NCBI GenBank assembly: GCA_948470475.1
Contig: OX419337.1
Span: forward strand, 38,204,505-38,268,504
Direction: 5' to 3'
Length of the DNA: 64,000 nt
Origin: Galaxea fascicularis
Taxonomy: Eukaryota > Cnidaria > Anthozoa > Scleractinia > Euphylliidae
Of this stretch, positions 39,301 through 51,000 are shown piece after piece. The notes under the pieces are model-generated. The model ran no database searches. It was not told where the DNA came from and was given only the letters and a program-made list of their open reading frames with translations. The translations under genes were made by a program, and so were the position numbers. Numbering within the stretch: position 1 is the stretch's first letter; each line of letters opens with the position of its first letter.

Positions 39301-42300
39301 GATTATTCCAATTTGTTTAACAGGAAAAATGCTGGCGAGCTGTCCAGGGTCTAAATTACTATGAACGGTTTTAAAACAAAGAAACGGAAAGAAAACTTGT
39401 CGTCATACCCTCACGTTCTCGAGAAAACCTGAAATTTGGTCATTTCACGTTGTTGTTTTGCGGAGGACGGCAAAGAAATGTACCAAAATGTAAAACGCAC
39501 GTGCAGAATATTGTTTTGGCTCATTAAACCTATTGTTTTGTGGCGTTCTCATTGCCGTCGTCGTCGCGTTGCTTAAGCTCCCTATTAGGGAGTTTTAGCA
39601 ACTAGGACGGCAACGGCAACGAGAACGCCACAAAACAATAGGCTTAATGAGCAAAAACAATCGCTTTGCACGTGCGTTTTACAGTTTTGTTCATTTCTTT
39701 GCCGTCCTCTGCAAAACAACAACGTGAAATGACCAAGGTTTATGTTTTCTTGACAACGTGAGCGCATGACGGCAAAGTTTTCTTTCTTTTTCCTTGCTTT
39801 AACACCGTTCATAGTAATTTAGTTCCTGGACAGTTCGTCAGCATTTTCCAAGTTAAACAAATTTCAATAATTGCGAAAGCGTCACAGAAACGAGAAGTTA
39901 TATTTTGAAATGACGTTTTCGTTGCCGTCGCCGTCGTCGTTGCTAAAACTCCCTATTGTCCTATCGGGAAGACGGGGACCGAATAAACGGAATCGCTATT
40001 TCGAAAACAGTGTAGGTTCTAAACTAACACTTACGCTAACTCTACACTAACAATCGTGTCCCGAAGCCAAAGCACTAGCTATTTCGTGCTTTGAACAAAA
40101 TCATTAGCCTGATGAAGGAATAAACACAAATTAGTACCTTAGTTCTTCTTTTCTCCTCCTAATTAATTCCTCGTCCAGTTGATGAAGCTGGTGAAGATTT
40201 TGAATGTGCGCACTGCTCTTATTCTTTATCTTCTCAAACTCCTCCTTGATTTCTCCTCTCCATGTTATCTTTCAATAAATCAGAATTAACCTTTTTTTAG
40301 GTTGTGATTTATATTCGGTTACGCCTTTCAAAGACTTTCCGGGCTTTAACGTAATCATGACGCTAACGGCGGCCTGCAAGAACGTCTTGTGAAAATTAAG
40401 ATAAAATCACATTGTTTTATACGCTATGAAATCGTATAACTTGTAATTTATAACTTGTATGGTGTGGGTAAACTATAGTTTTTTTTACTAAGAAGATAAA
40501 CTGGCCTGTACCATGGTGCGCTCATGTGAGCGACAAAACCTTGCATTTAGTCATTTCACGTTGTTTTAAAGAGAACCGACGGTAATCAAATGCACGTGCA
40601 CAATGCACGTGGTTGTGCACGTGCAGAGCGACTGTTTTTGCTCATTAAAGAAATTGTTTTGTGGCATTCTCGTAGCCGACGACGCCGTAATTTCGTAAAT
40701 GTCCCTCTACAATAATTGAATTTTAAAAGCCGATACCATTAAAGATTCTGTTTTCAATGACGTTATGATCTTTTTGCGGGGCTGCAAAAGCTGTTCTTGG
40801 TTTGCCTACCTGCTGGTTGAGGTAAACTTCCTGAGGTGTCTTTAGTACATCACCGGCAGCAATTTCAACGTGGAGAAGCACTTGTTGGAACGATGGACGA
40901 TTCTTTGGTTTGCCGTTCCTGAGGAAAAAAGAAATACTGTCATGAGCTTGGGAGTGCTTGTGTAAAGTAAAGTCTGTTACCAAGTCTATACGATGTTCAG
41001 AACTTATGCAAGTACTAATTAGTACCCATTTCAGTTGAAATGTGCTGGTTCTTCAAAGCAAAACCCACGCGGGAATCAATAACGCCTGGACTCCCCTGTA
41101 CCTGAAATTGTATGATGATCAAGTGTACTCAACATCTTGCCCCATTAACTTGTATCTTGGTTGATTTTTAAGTCTTTTGTATTAAAACCATTTTACTTAA
41201 GGTTCTATCTATCTACACCCCGGTAAGTACTAATATTGCTCAATGATAATGCTGATGATGATTGATAATAACGATGCCGACAACGATGGTGATGACGATG
41301 TTGACGATTTTCAGAAGATGATGAATTTGAAGATGAGAAGATACGTTGCAGCAACGAGCCAAAACGTTAACGTTCACGCGTCACTATTCATAATCGATCA
41401 TAATCGTAAAACAAGATTACTATACACTTTATCATTATTTGAAGGTTTACCTTGAAAAAGTCTGAAGTGATTTCTGATAAAATTGCCAGATTCTCCTTCC
41501 AAATTACTTTGCGTTCGCTTGTGAATGACAAGGAGAATTTTACATTATATCAAAACTCACTTGGCGCTTTAATTTATTCCACTACACTGCAAAACAGCGT
41601 ATTTTTGCGTTGGTCAAGAATGCGAGCACTCGTCAAGCGAAAGGTCTAGAGCGAGGCGGTGAAAACGTAGATGGCGTGTAAGGCTCGTGTGCTTCGCGCG
41701 TCGGAATTTACACCAAGATCACGCCGGCACCAAGCGTTTAGGAGAAGAAAACCTGACTGTTTTGCAGTCTATTATGCTGCAAACCCCAGGGCTTTGTTTG
41801 TACTTACCAGCAAATTTTCATGAGAAGTTTGAAACCCTCCGGACAAGTGGTTGGCACAGGAAGATGCAGACTGTTGCTTCCAACACCCCAAATAATGGCA
41901 GAAGAATCAACATCCTGCAAGAAACAAAAAACAAAACAAGAACAAAACAGTGGTCACTCAAAAAATGTTAAGGGTAAATTGACAGTTTACTTTAAATAGG
42001 TGTTACTCTGTGAAATTCACTACATATTGCTTGCATGTACATGTCAACTAGTCATCTGTTAGAGTTGACAGGGTTTGTATCTATCATCAACCACTGTAAC
42101 TGATGTTAATCTGTAACATCAGGCTAATACTGAAAAAAAACCTACGATTTAAAATATTTTTTAAAAGTACCTGTAAAGTGAACAAGCCTATTTCAAATAC
42201 ATGTGCATACCCTGTATGGCATCTCTCCTGTAAGAAGTTCCCATAACAAAACCCCAAATGACCTGCAGAAAAGACAGCAATTAAAGTTACATAGTCTACA

Positions 42301-44821
42301 TTTATCCATCAAACACATCACAAAATGACAGAACACATTTATGCATAATTATTTAATTTATAGTGTTGACAGTATTGGCAGCAAAAAAGAGGTCCACCAC
42401 TTCTTGATCATAAGGACCAACAAGGCAAAGTAGACAAAGATCAAGAACAAATTTAATTAGCCTGCTCTGAACGTCCAGGAAAATGGACCCATAAACCAAA
42501 GTTGAATTCCTGCATATGAAGTGTTACATTCAGTGACAAATTTTGTTGTTTATTGTAATTTGGTTCATCAAAAGGTGGGGAGATCAAGGGGGGCTTTCTC
42601 TCTTAGATGGGGGGGGGGGGGGTTATATTATAATAGACTGAGAAATTTTTGGAGGCACAACTTACCAAACATCAACCTTTTCAGAGCAGGGTTCATTTCT
42701 GATCACTTCTGGTGCCATCCAGGCCACCGTACCAGCAAAGGTCATTTTAGCACTCTTCTCACTAAACTCCTTACATGTCCCAAAATCAGAAATCTTGAGA
42801 GTGTCATCAGCTCCAACAAGAACACTGGCCGTGAAACAGTGAGCAGGAATTAAATTGAAACACCAGTATATCATTTGATTTAGTCAAAGAACTTTCTTGC
42901 GGGTTTGTTTTACATCTTCAACGGACTCTTATCTTTGTTGTTAAAGTAAATTAAAAGTAAAATTAAAAGATTTAAGATTAAAAGTACCTACAATGCCATA
43001 TCAGTACTAAGTCTGTAATAGTCTAACCAAGTGCTCCTTTAAATGAAATTTTCACTCAAAATTGAATTACAATTGACTTGAACGTCTATAACCAAGCAAC
43101 CAAACTGAGTGCATGCCACATGTAACCTCTTGTTTTGGATCTCAATTAGCAGGACAATGGCAGGAAGGCAAACATGATGACCGTGTCATAATCTGCAATG
43201 CAATCCTATAAATCAAAGGCCTGGACCAAAGCTATGTCTATATTAACAAACTAAGACAAATTTATCGCATTACCATCCTAACAAGCTTGTAACTCACTTT
43301 GGGGATTTTAAATCCCTGTGGATAATTTTGTGAACATGCAGGTAATGCATTCCATCAGCAATCTGCATTGACCACTTAACCAACAATGAGGGAGTGATTT
43401 GCCGACCATTGCGTAAAACTTCATACAGCTGACCATTTGGGCAGAACTCCATAATAATGCAATGAACAGGTGCCTGATTGCAAATCCCCCTGGAATGGCA
43501 AATTAAGAATCAACATGAATTTAATCATATTATGAAAAAGCTATTCAGATGTTGGAGAGTATAAGAGGCTGGTGTGTTCTTTTAGAAGGCTTATAAGATC
43601 TTCAAATTAACACATTCTGGAACAGAAATACTCTGTGGAGTCCAGCCAAAGCCTCCTAACTTGCTGACTTTATGGTGTGCAGGGCTGGATACACACAATT
43701 TCCCAGCCAACACATACAGTTCTGTAAACCTGTGTGTTTGATCAAGTGGGGATGATGTAATGAGAAGTTAAATACTGATCTCTGTTGGGATTCAAATTTG
43801 CTGTCAGCTCAGACATCAAGCACAACAGCATCTTTGAAAATAGCAATTCAAATCTAAATCCCACTATATTTTTTCACTGTATTTTCTCAAAAGTTGGCAT
43901 AATCCCCCCTTTCACGTAATTGCCCCCTTCTCGACAGATATCACAAATACAATGTCCCCAGGCATAAAAAGCCTACGAATACAGCCGCATCTTATCGCTC
44001 CCGGCCCCCGAGGTGCGTTGGAGCACCTCGGGGCGATGAGAGGCGGCTGTATTCGCAGACTAAGGTATTATTTGAGGAGAGATGAAACTCGATCCTGTCA
44101 CAAAGTCCACGACTGAAGATTCATACATTGTGTACCATCATTTATCTGCAAATAACAAAGTCCACTTCTGAAGACTTACATCATCGTTTACTTGTTAATT
44201 TTGTGGCTTAATTCACAAATGTTCCTACAACGTAGCTTTTAATAACCGCAACGCCTGCAAGTCTAATCGCAACTGATGTAACTTAAATGACCAGTCGATG
44301 GACCCGATCCCCTTTCAAAATAGAAGAGGAATAATAAAGACTTATTCGTACCTGAATTTCACGATGTTCGGATGATTAAGGTTCTTTAAGTGCTTAATCT
44401 CTGTGTCTGCTTCGCGACGAACCTTTTTCACAGCAACCTGTTGACCGCTGTATTGTCCGAGAAATACAGCTCCCTGCGCCCCTGAGCCTAACCATTCTAA
44501 CTCGGATATTTCATCAAACGGGATCACCCACGGGTCTGTCTTGTGTTCTTTCGAAGCCTTCCCTAAAATTGCCCATACTGGTCTCAAACAGCCCAACAGG
44601 CGCTGTAAAAGACCGCTAAGGGAGGCTGAATTCGCTGTAAAGACTTTGTTAGACGACGCTTGATTCTGCCCGCCGCCTAGGCCTGGGTCATCGATAAAGC
44701 TGTCTGTGGTTGGCATTAGCTGGTTGCCCGGGGAAAACCCGCCATTTTTTTCCACCGAACTGTGGCCCTTTCGCGTAGAATCTTCATCGTTGACGTCCAT
44801 ATCTCTCTTCTTTGTCTTCAA
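36400..44821 (-). CDS. MAP3K13: MAP3K12/13 (DLK/LZK) mixed-lineage kinase, 10 exons, 693 aa
   Basis: Minus-strand exons: 44821-44352, 43489-43298, 42824-42666, 42262-42211, 41914-41808, 40918-40810, 40268-40138, 38902-38786, 37689-37558, 37012-36400. All are in frame with GT..AG borders. The kinase domain spans ~105-350: GSGAQG loop 112-117, VAVKK with catalytic Lys132, HRDLKSPN (HRD 214-216), DFG 234-236, MAPE 257-260. The signatures [25 protein letters not shown] and [20 protein letters not shown] are diagnostic of DLK/LZK. Residues ~365-450 form the leucine-zipper and coiled-coil region. The tail is Ser/Asp-rich and basic and contains SDEMSD at 649-654. The family activates MKK4/7 and MKK3/6 toward JNK and p38, especially in axon stress. 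It is likely the single pre-duplication ortholog of MAP3K12 and MAP3K13. The symbol is that of the closest vertebrate paralog and is provisional. Confidence 0.92.
38626..38684. repeat. Short fold-back element
   Basis: The arms ttggttcgtcacgcagtctc and gagattgcgtgacgagccaa flank a ggggag loop in intron 8 of the kinase gene. Similar hairpins are frequent in cnidarian genomes. Confidence 0.65.
39218..39956. mobile_element. Two copies of one MITE in inverted, end-to-end arrangement
   Basis: Copy 1 (39218-39584) and copy 2 (39585-39956) each have tagggag...ctcccta termini. Copy 2 is the reverse complement of copy 1: for example, cgtcatttcaaaatata near 39260 matches tattttgaaatgacg near 39905, and gttttgtggcgttctc near 39537 matches gagaacgccacaaaac near 39622. 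They share the centre ctccctattagggag. A degenerate third copy is recognisable at about 40530-40710. All lie in introns 7 and 6 of the kinase gene. Confidence 0.8.
42607..42623. repeat. Poly-G run
   Basis: A run of G bases lies in kinase intron 3 (minus-strand numbering). It is a poly-C on the transcript strand. Confidence 0.9.
43970..44070. repeat. Fold-back element with tacagccgc arms
   Basis: The arms cctacgaatacagccgc and gcggctgtattcgcag surround a second hairpin (cccgaggtgc / gcacctcggg). It lies in intron 1 of the kinase gene and is non-coding. Confidence 0.7.
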
Positions 44822-46085
44822 CGAATCACCATCGCGCCTTCAAACTATTGTAGCATTTTCAGTGAAGCTAAATCCGCTTGATCGCCTTTCATATCAGCTG
44901 AAAAAGATCATGCTCGGTCGGCCATAAAAACTTTTGCCAAGAATATTACCATTTTCTTTCCGATAAAAATGAAGATGGCGCTTCAGTTTGAACAACGAAA
45001 AACCTCAAAGGCTGCTAGTGTTCCACTCACGACAGATACACCTCAGCAAGAAAATTATCTCATGTCGACAAGAAAAAAATCCCGCAAATCGTTTAACCGA
45101 AACCAATGTTTATACCTTTTTGAGGAACATGGCGGCCGAGTCATGTGACAGGTACGATCAATTGGTTTGTCAACAAACATCGACCAATCGCAGCGAGATA
45201 AGCAGGTGGTATAAATCAAACCAATGGTTTGGCAAATAAAAACAAACAGGTTCACACATAAAGAAAGACATTTTTTTTTACCTGGAAAAGCTTGTCGTTG
45301 TTAATTGGTCTATTATACTTTTTCAGGGTACCGGTAAAAATTATTCCGTTCACTTCACTTAAATCTGGCAACGGAAGCTCACTTTTGTGGAAGGACGGAT
45401 ACATCTCTCTCAATTAGTAAACTTGCAATGAAAGATAAATATAAATGCCGCTTATTGAGTCTTAAATAAATTTCCCTGTTCAACGCAGAGTGCACCGTAA
45501 AATGGGCTTTTCACATCACGCTAATGTATGCAAGAAAGCCATTCCGAGAACCCACTGGTCAACTTCACGCAACCTGAAATATGCGAGGAATTTAGCCAAA
45601 TTACTGACCCGGCCTGTGTACCACTCGCGTATGATTGAAGTTGCCCCACAGTCCTAGTTATAAAAAGTCTTCCCTGAAAAAAGGTTTGAATTTTCAAAAG
45701 CAAACATGTAAAAGATTTGTTCACTGGAAGTGGATATATAAACTCTCTGACTGGACAACAGTCGGCTTCCCCCTGACCAGAGGTCATTAATCCTCTGGCG
45801 TCATGAAACTTGAACCAACTCAGAGATAAAGACAATTTGATTTTGTTATTTCTTTCTGATTCTTTGTATTAAGCACGTTTGGGAAGTTGGGTATTAACTA
45901 GTAACTCGGAGATTCAAAATCAACAATATGTATCTTTGGACCTTGAATCATACAGTACGCAAATGGATAATTATTTTCAGGATATACAAGCGGTGGTCAC
46001 AAACGTTATCACAGTTTTGCCGGGAGGGAAATGTGACGTCGTGTCGACTTCATTTCGCAACGGGGCTTAACTGCAGAATACCCGG

Positions 46086-46200
46086 ACACTCTAAGGTTAG
46101 GTTTGAAGTGGCCACAAGGCTACGCAGTAAACGCACATATAAAATAAGGGGAAGGTTGCTCTTTCTCACTGCGTAGCCGCGTAGCCACTTCGGATAAAAC
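46086..46200. repeat. Imperfect inverted repeat
   Basis: The arms gtttgaagtggccac...ggctacgcag and ctgcgtagcc...gccacttcgg(a) face each other across an AT-rich loop. A third partial copy (attgcgtagccac) follows near 46237. This is probably a small MITE. Confidence 0.55.
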
Positions 46201-46319
46201 CTTCAAATATCATAGGAGGAGGGGTGGTCTTCCTTATTGCGTAGCCACCTAGAGACGAGTATGCAATAAATGTATATTGTCTCGTTCTAAAAGCGTTGAC
46301 GAGCACGAGGAAACCGCCG

Positions 46320-46940
46320 ACCGGTTGGCTCAGTTGAGTACGGTGCCGGACTATCGTGCGGGAGGTCGTGGGTTCAAAGCTCCGGCCGGACCAGCACTCA
46401 GAGTCTTTAAATAACTGAGAAGAAAGTGCTTTCTTTGTAATGACACATGCAAATGCTTAGACTTTCTAGTCTTCTCGGATAAGGACGATAGACCGGAGGT
46501 CCCGTCTCACAACTCTTCAGGGGAGCAGGGTTGGCGCAGTGGTGAGGGCACTCGCCTTCCACCAATGTGTGGTTCAATGGTTCGATTCCCGGACTCGGCG
46601 TCATAAGTGGGCTGAGTTGGTTGGTTCTCTACCCTGCTCCGGGAGGTTTTTTTCCGGGTACTCCGGTTTTCCCCTCTCCTCAAAAACCAACATTTGATTT
46701 GATTTAATTTAGAGTTTATTTGATTTACAGTCTCCCCAATTAGTAGAGCACTCGTGTTCAGCTAGAACGATTTGAGACTTAAATAAAGTTATTATTATTA
46801 TTATGATTCTGTGAGACGTTAAAGAACCAATGATAAATGGATTGGTGACTTGGATAAAGTGAAATAACGGAGAAGCGTTCTCAAGCCGAAATACTATTAA
46901 AGAACCACTTGAGACGTAACGAACCCTGGCTGTGACCACC
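46320..46940 (+). mobile_element. tRNA-derived SINE (family C) interrupted by another SINE
   Basis: The head ccgaccggttggctcagttg (A-box-like) and gtcgtgggttcaaagctcc (B-box-like) begin at 46320. The body runs to ggtcccgtctcacaactctt at 46519 and resumes after the insert with gattctgtgagacgttaaag at about 46805, ending near 46940. The interruption by 46520-46804 is inferred from the continuity of the two parts. Confidence 0.65.
46520..46804 (+). mobile_element. tRNA-derived SINE, family A, plus orientation
   Basis: It begins ggggagcagggttggcgcag, has A- and B-box-like blocks (tggtgagggcac; tggttcgattcccgg), a ctccgggaggttttttt segment and an (ATT)n tail. It is the near-complete sister of 24585-24871 in opposite orientation and is inserted into the family-C SINE. 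Confidence 0.8.
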
Positions 46941-48038
46941 CCTAGTGCTGAACTGTTCTATTCAGCAAGTGGCCGGCTTGGCGTGATATCCCAGAAAGGC
47001 TTATGGTGTGTGAGGCCACACGCATAACAGCCACAATTGAATGGGACTTTGCCGAGTGCTGAAATCATGTAGATGTAGATGCATGTAGCCAGCGTTTTTA
47101 GGGGTATAACTTCAAGTAGCCGGGTATTCTACAGTTACTCCGGCAACGGTTTTGACGCAAGCATGTTATTTCAAACATCTGGATAATCACGGTTTTGCAA
47201 TAGTTGTTATTTATTTGGCTATACATCATGGTTTTACGGTCGTGGGTCGTTTCACCAAAGAACTCAAGTCAGTTCGCCAACACAGACAACCGAAACATTG
47301 TCTTCGTTGTGTTGGGTCTGTCGTTTGTCTGCGTTAGCGAATCGACATAAGTGTAGACGAAACGAATAGCAGGCAAAACGAGCGGTTGTCGTTTTTGGTA
47401 ACTTTTTGCAATAAAATGTAACAAATTATAAGTATGCCGATACATGAACTAATCCCATTTAGACCAGGACAAAACAAGCTTAAAAACAGTCAGTCAGTTT
47501 ACACCTGGAATTGACCAGTGCATGCCAAACAGAATAAACTGAGCATGGACCGCGCCAGTTTACCAGTTTTCATACTATTGTTAATACAACAACGGCGTTA
47601 TTTAGCGACAGGTATCGTAGAAGCAAAAAAGGCACAAAAACCAAAAATATCAGAAAAATGAAGGCTTTACAATCTTGATTCTTATTTCTTGCAACAAAAT
47701 ATCGTATTTTTAAGCACCTGATGTGGATTTCTTGTCTGAAAAAAAAATTTATTCTCCAGTCAATGCAAGTGAAGAATGATAAGTACATTGCCCCTCCTTA
47801 AACCTCTTAGCACTGAGGTGACGACAAACCAGTTCTCAAACCTCCAGCCTGGGTATTCATGGTATTATGAGAACTGAAATCAGATGGTGGTGACTCCCAG
47901 AAGGTCTAAAGCTAAGTGTCACAGAAAGCAGTGAAAAAGTTAAACATATGAAAGAGCCAGCAATAATATTATTATACAGGAAAGACAATCACAATATTAA
48001 AATTAATACACCAACAACAGAAATTGATTGGCTTAAAG

Positions 48039-51000
48039 CTACTTTTTCTTTTTGAGGTCTTCAAATCTTCTAGTGAGATCATCAAAGTCCACATCTTCGC
48101 CACCAGCACTGTTTGCCCCTGGTACACTATCAGGTAAACTTGGTAGATCTGTGGGTACGGCAGGGAGGTCTGGAAAACTGGGCCCTGTTGATGGGCGCGG
48201 AGATGGTGCGCTGGGTGCAGGGGGGTTTTGTGGGGGTCCTGGGAATAAAATGTAGATTAACTTAGGTTTAACCACAGTCCACATATAAAAAAAAGTAACA
48301 AAAGCCCTTTAAATCCTTTATGGTCCTTTTGAAGTATGGTGTATGTGGAGACTTTTGAGAACTGTGCCTTGACTTTGAGTGTTTGAATGCCTGACTTCTG
48401 CTTGCGGGATATGACCTTATGGTATTATAGTATGGTGTGATATATGGTATGTTATGATCTGTACGGTATAATTGTGTCTACATCGTATGTTATAGTGTGG
48501 TATCCAGGGTTGTTATTAGAAGCCGGGACCCAGGTACCAAACAAATCTCAAGGGTATCTGAGTACTAAGAATCCTATACCCTCCTATTTCTCCAATTAAT
48601 GAAACCCATGGGTATGGTATACATATGGTATGTTGTGGTGACATGTGGTAAGGTGTCTGGTAAGTTATGGTGTCGTATCTCATGGTATGGTGTGGCATCA
48701 TGGTATGGTATGGTATATGGCACACTGTGTGTTATTGTGTGGTACTAACAATAGTTGCCATCATTGCAATGCAATCGATGTATCGCATACATTTTTTTTA
48801 TCAATGGATGCAGAGTGAGTCTGGCAAAATTCGCACCTGTGGGTAGAGGTCCAATGCTGTGGTTATTGATAGGTCCGCCTGGATATGGTGGTAGTACTTT
48901 CTCTGGGTATGACGGGGGTGCCCCTGGCCTGCCATATATTGGATTACTTGCCTAAGATAGAAGATAATATATTATTAGAGGGATACAAGCAGTTTCCAAG
49001 TATTTTCTTTTGCTCAGCTGGAGTGCAACAAAAATATAAAGTAATAAAGGGGGTAGTTTCTAAAGAAACTGTGGCGCTGCGTCGGTGCGGGAGTAGTACA
49101 CAAAAATTTGGTTTTATCAACAGAGTTGATAAATGTATATTGACCACCATACAGGGATTCTAAAAGCTGATGTTTCGAGCATTAGCCCTTTGTCAGAGCG
49201 AATCGAAGGGCTAACGCTCGGAACGTCAGCTTTTAGAATCCCTGTACGGTGGTCAATTTACATTTATCAACTCTGTTGATAATACCAAATTTTTGTATAA
49301 ATATAAAGTAGCTTACTCTATTTCTGAAAAGACTGCATTATGGTTAGTAAGAACAGGTACATCTTGCTGTCAAAAAAGTGACTTTTAGCTTAAGCTTAAA
49401 GTCTTGCAACATGCATTTACTTAATTACGTGTTATTATCAACTTTAATCAATTCAATTTATTGTCAATTAATCATTATTCATTTATTAAACCTATTATTT
49501 TGCTGCATTCTCTTTGCTGTCATCAACATCATTACTAAGCTCGCTAGCTTTACCTAAAATTGCATAGCTAGATGAATTCTCACCATCTGATTGGCTATCA
49601 AGCTGAGGTATTCAGAGTGGAATTGAGACTTGAAAACAAGGCAAAACGATATAATTGCACATAGCAATGCAGACACAGTTGAAGGCAATTAGGTTTTAAT
49701 TATGTTTTCAAAACCATTGTCTCTGTTTACAAAGCAAAACCTGTTTGAAGTGAGGAGCTAGAGGAGTTTTCTTGCTTTGATTCGAAATGACTTTCTTAAG
49801 AGATTTTATAACCAGCCCCTTATGCTTACAAGCACTAGAAATCGGCTGAAAAACCAATATACCTGCACTCGCTTCACAATTCATCCAATATCAGTTATTC
49901 ACATGAAATTTAACATGGAATTCCCTCGTCAGGTGATTAATTTTTCTATAAAACAGCAAGCCCTTGCAAGAGCAGTCTATACGCCATGGCAGGGTCCGAA
50001 ATTAACTTTTTCTAAGGGAGCCAATTGGCGACTAACCTAAAAATTTTGGTCGCCAAATGGAAGGGTTTGGTCGCCAAAGACAAGTGTTAGTTTTTTTGGT
50101 TTGGTTGTATTAATTTTTCGTTTTACTCCAGTAGTTTTAATTTACGTTAATTTATAGTAAAAGCAAAACATTTAAACTTAATTCTTTCACTATAATTAAA
50201 CAAAATGTTTCCATTTAACACAATATTATTACATACAGCTATTAAAGCCGTGTAACGATAACATAGTCCTACATCTCAATGAGCGTGTTTGTCAACGTTC
50301 ATGCGAAGGGTTCGGATTTCTTTTTCTTATTATTTCCATTTAGCAGGAACTATACTGGTCTCCTGTTAAGTTTTGTGTACTAGACGTATGGGGGCCCTCT
50401 TTCAATACTTAGATTTAATCAAGCGTGCAACTCAAGTATCTGTTCTTCGCCGAGACGCAACGAAAACGCAATGACGAGAAATGTTCTAGTGCCAGGCGCT
50501 CACACTCTTTTATTGCTCGAACCAGTCCCCCACCTAAGTCAGTGGCCATGATAAAAACTATAAAAACTAATTGAGTTGATTATTGACCAATACAATCGCA
50601 ATGGCATTTACTCTGTTTACTGGTATTTAGGAAAAGTATGAACAGATTTAAATTAAGCGCGCTTGTTTCGGCTGACGCTTTATTCGTCACGACTCGTCAC
50701 GATTTTTGCCACGTCACGTTTTTGCCCCCGATATCAGAATTGCGAGAAGCCGCTGAAACAATATGGCGCCGGGTAATTATGGTGATCGTAAAATCGTCGC
50801 TTTGTTTTACTACAATTCTCCACGGCAGCTTTATGTTTTCTTTTAAAAAAAGCCCATTTACCTTGGAATTCCAAATGCCGAGGGGACAAAAGGTTAGTCG
50901 CCTGCTGGCGACCAGTTCTAAATTTCTGGTTGCCAACGCTCAATTTTTGGTCGCATTGGCGACCAGTCAGTCGCAATGTCGGACCCTGCATGGTGGAGCA

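Larger units (their letters stand above)
44822..48038. other. Intergenic region upstream of the kinase, downstream of IST1
   Basis: Both neighbours are on the minus strand. The region should contain the kinase promoter and 5' UTR (proximal to 44822) and the IST1 3' UTR (proximal to 48038). It also holds a fold-back at 46086-46200 and the nested SINEs at 46320-46940. No other gene was detected. Confidence 0.6.
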
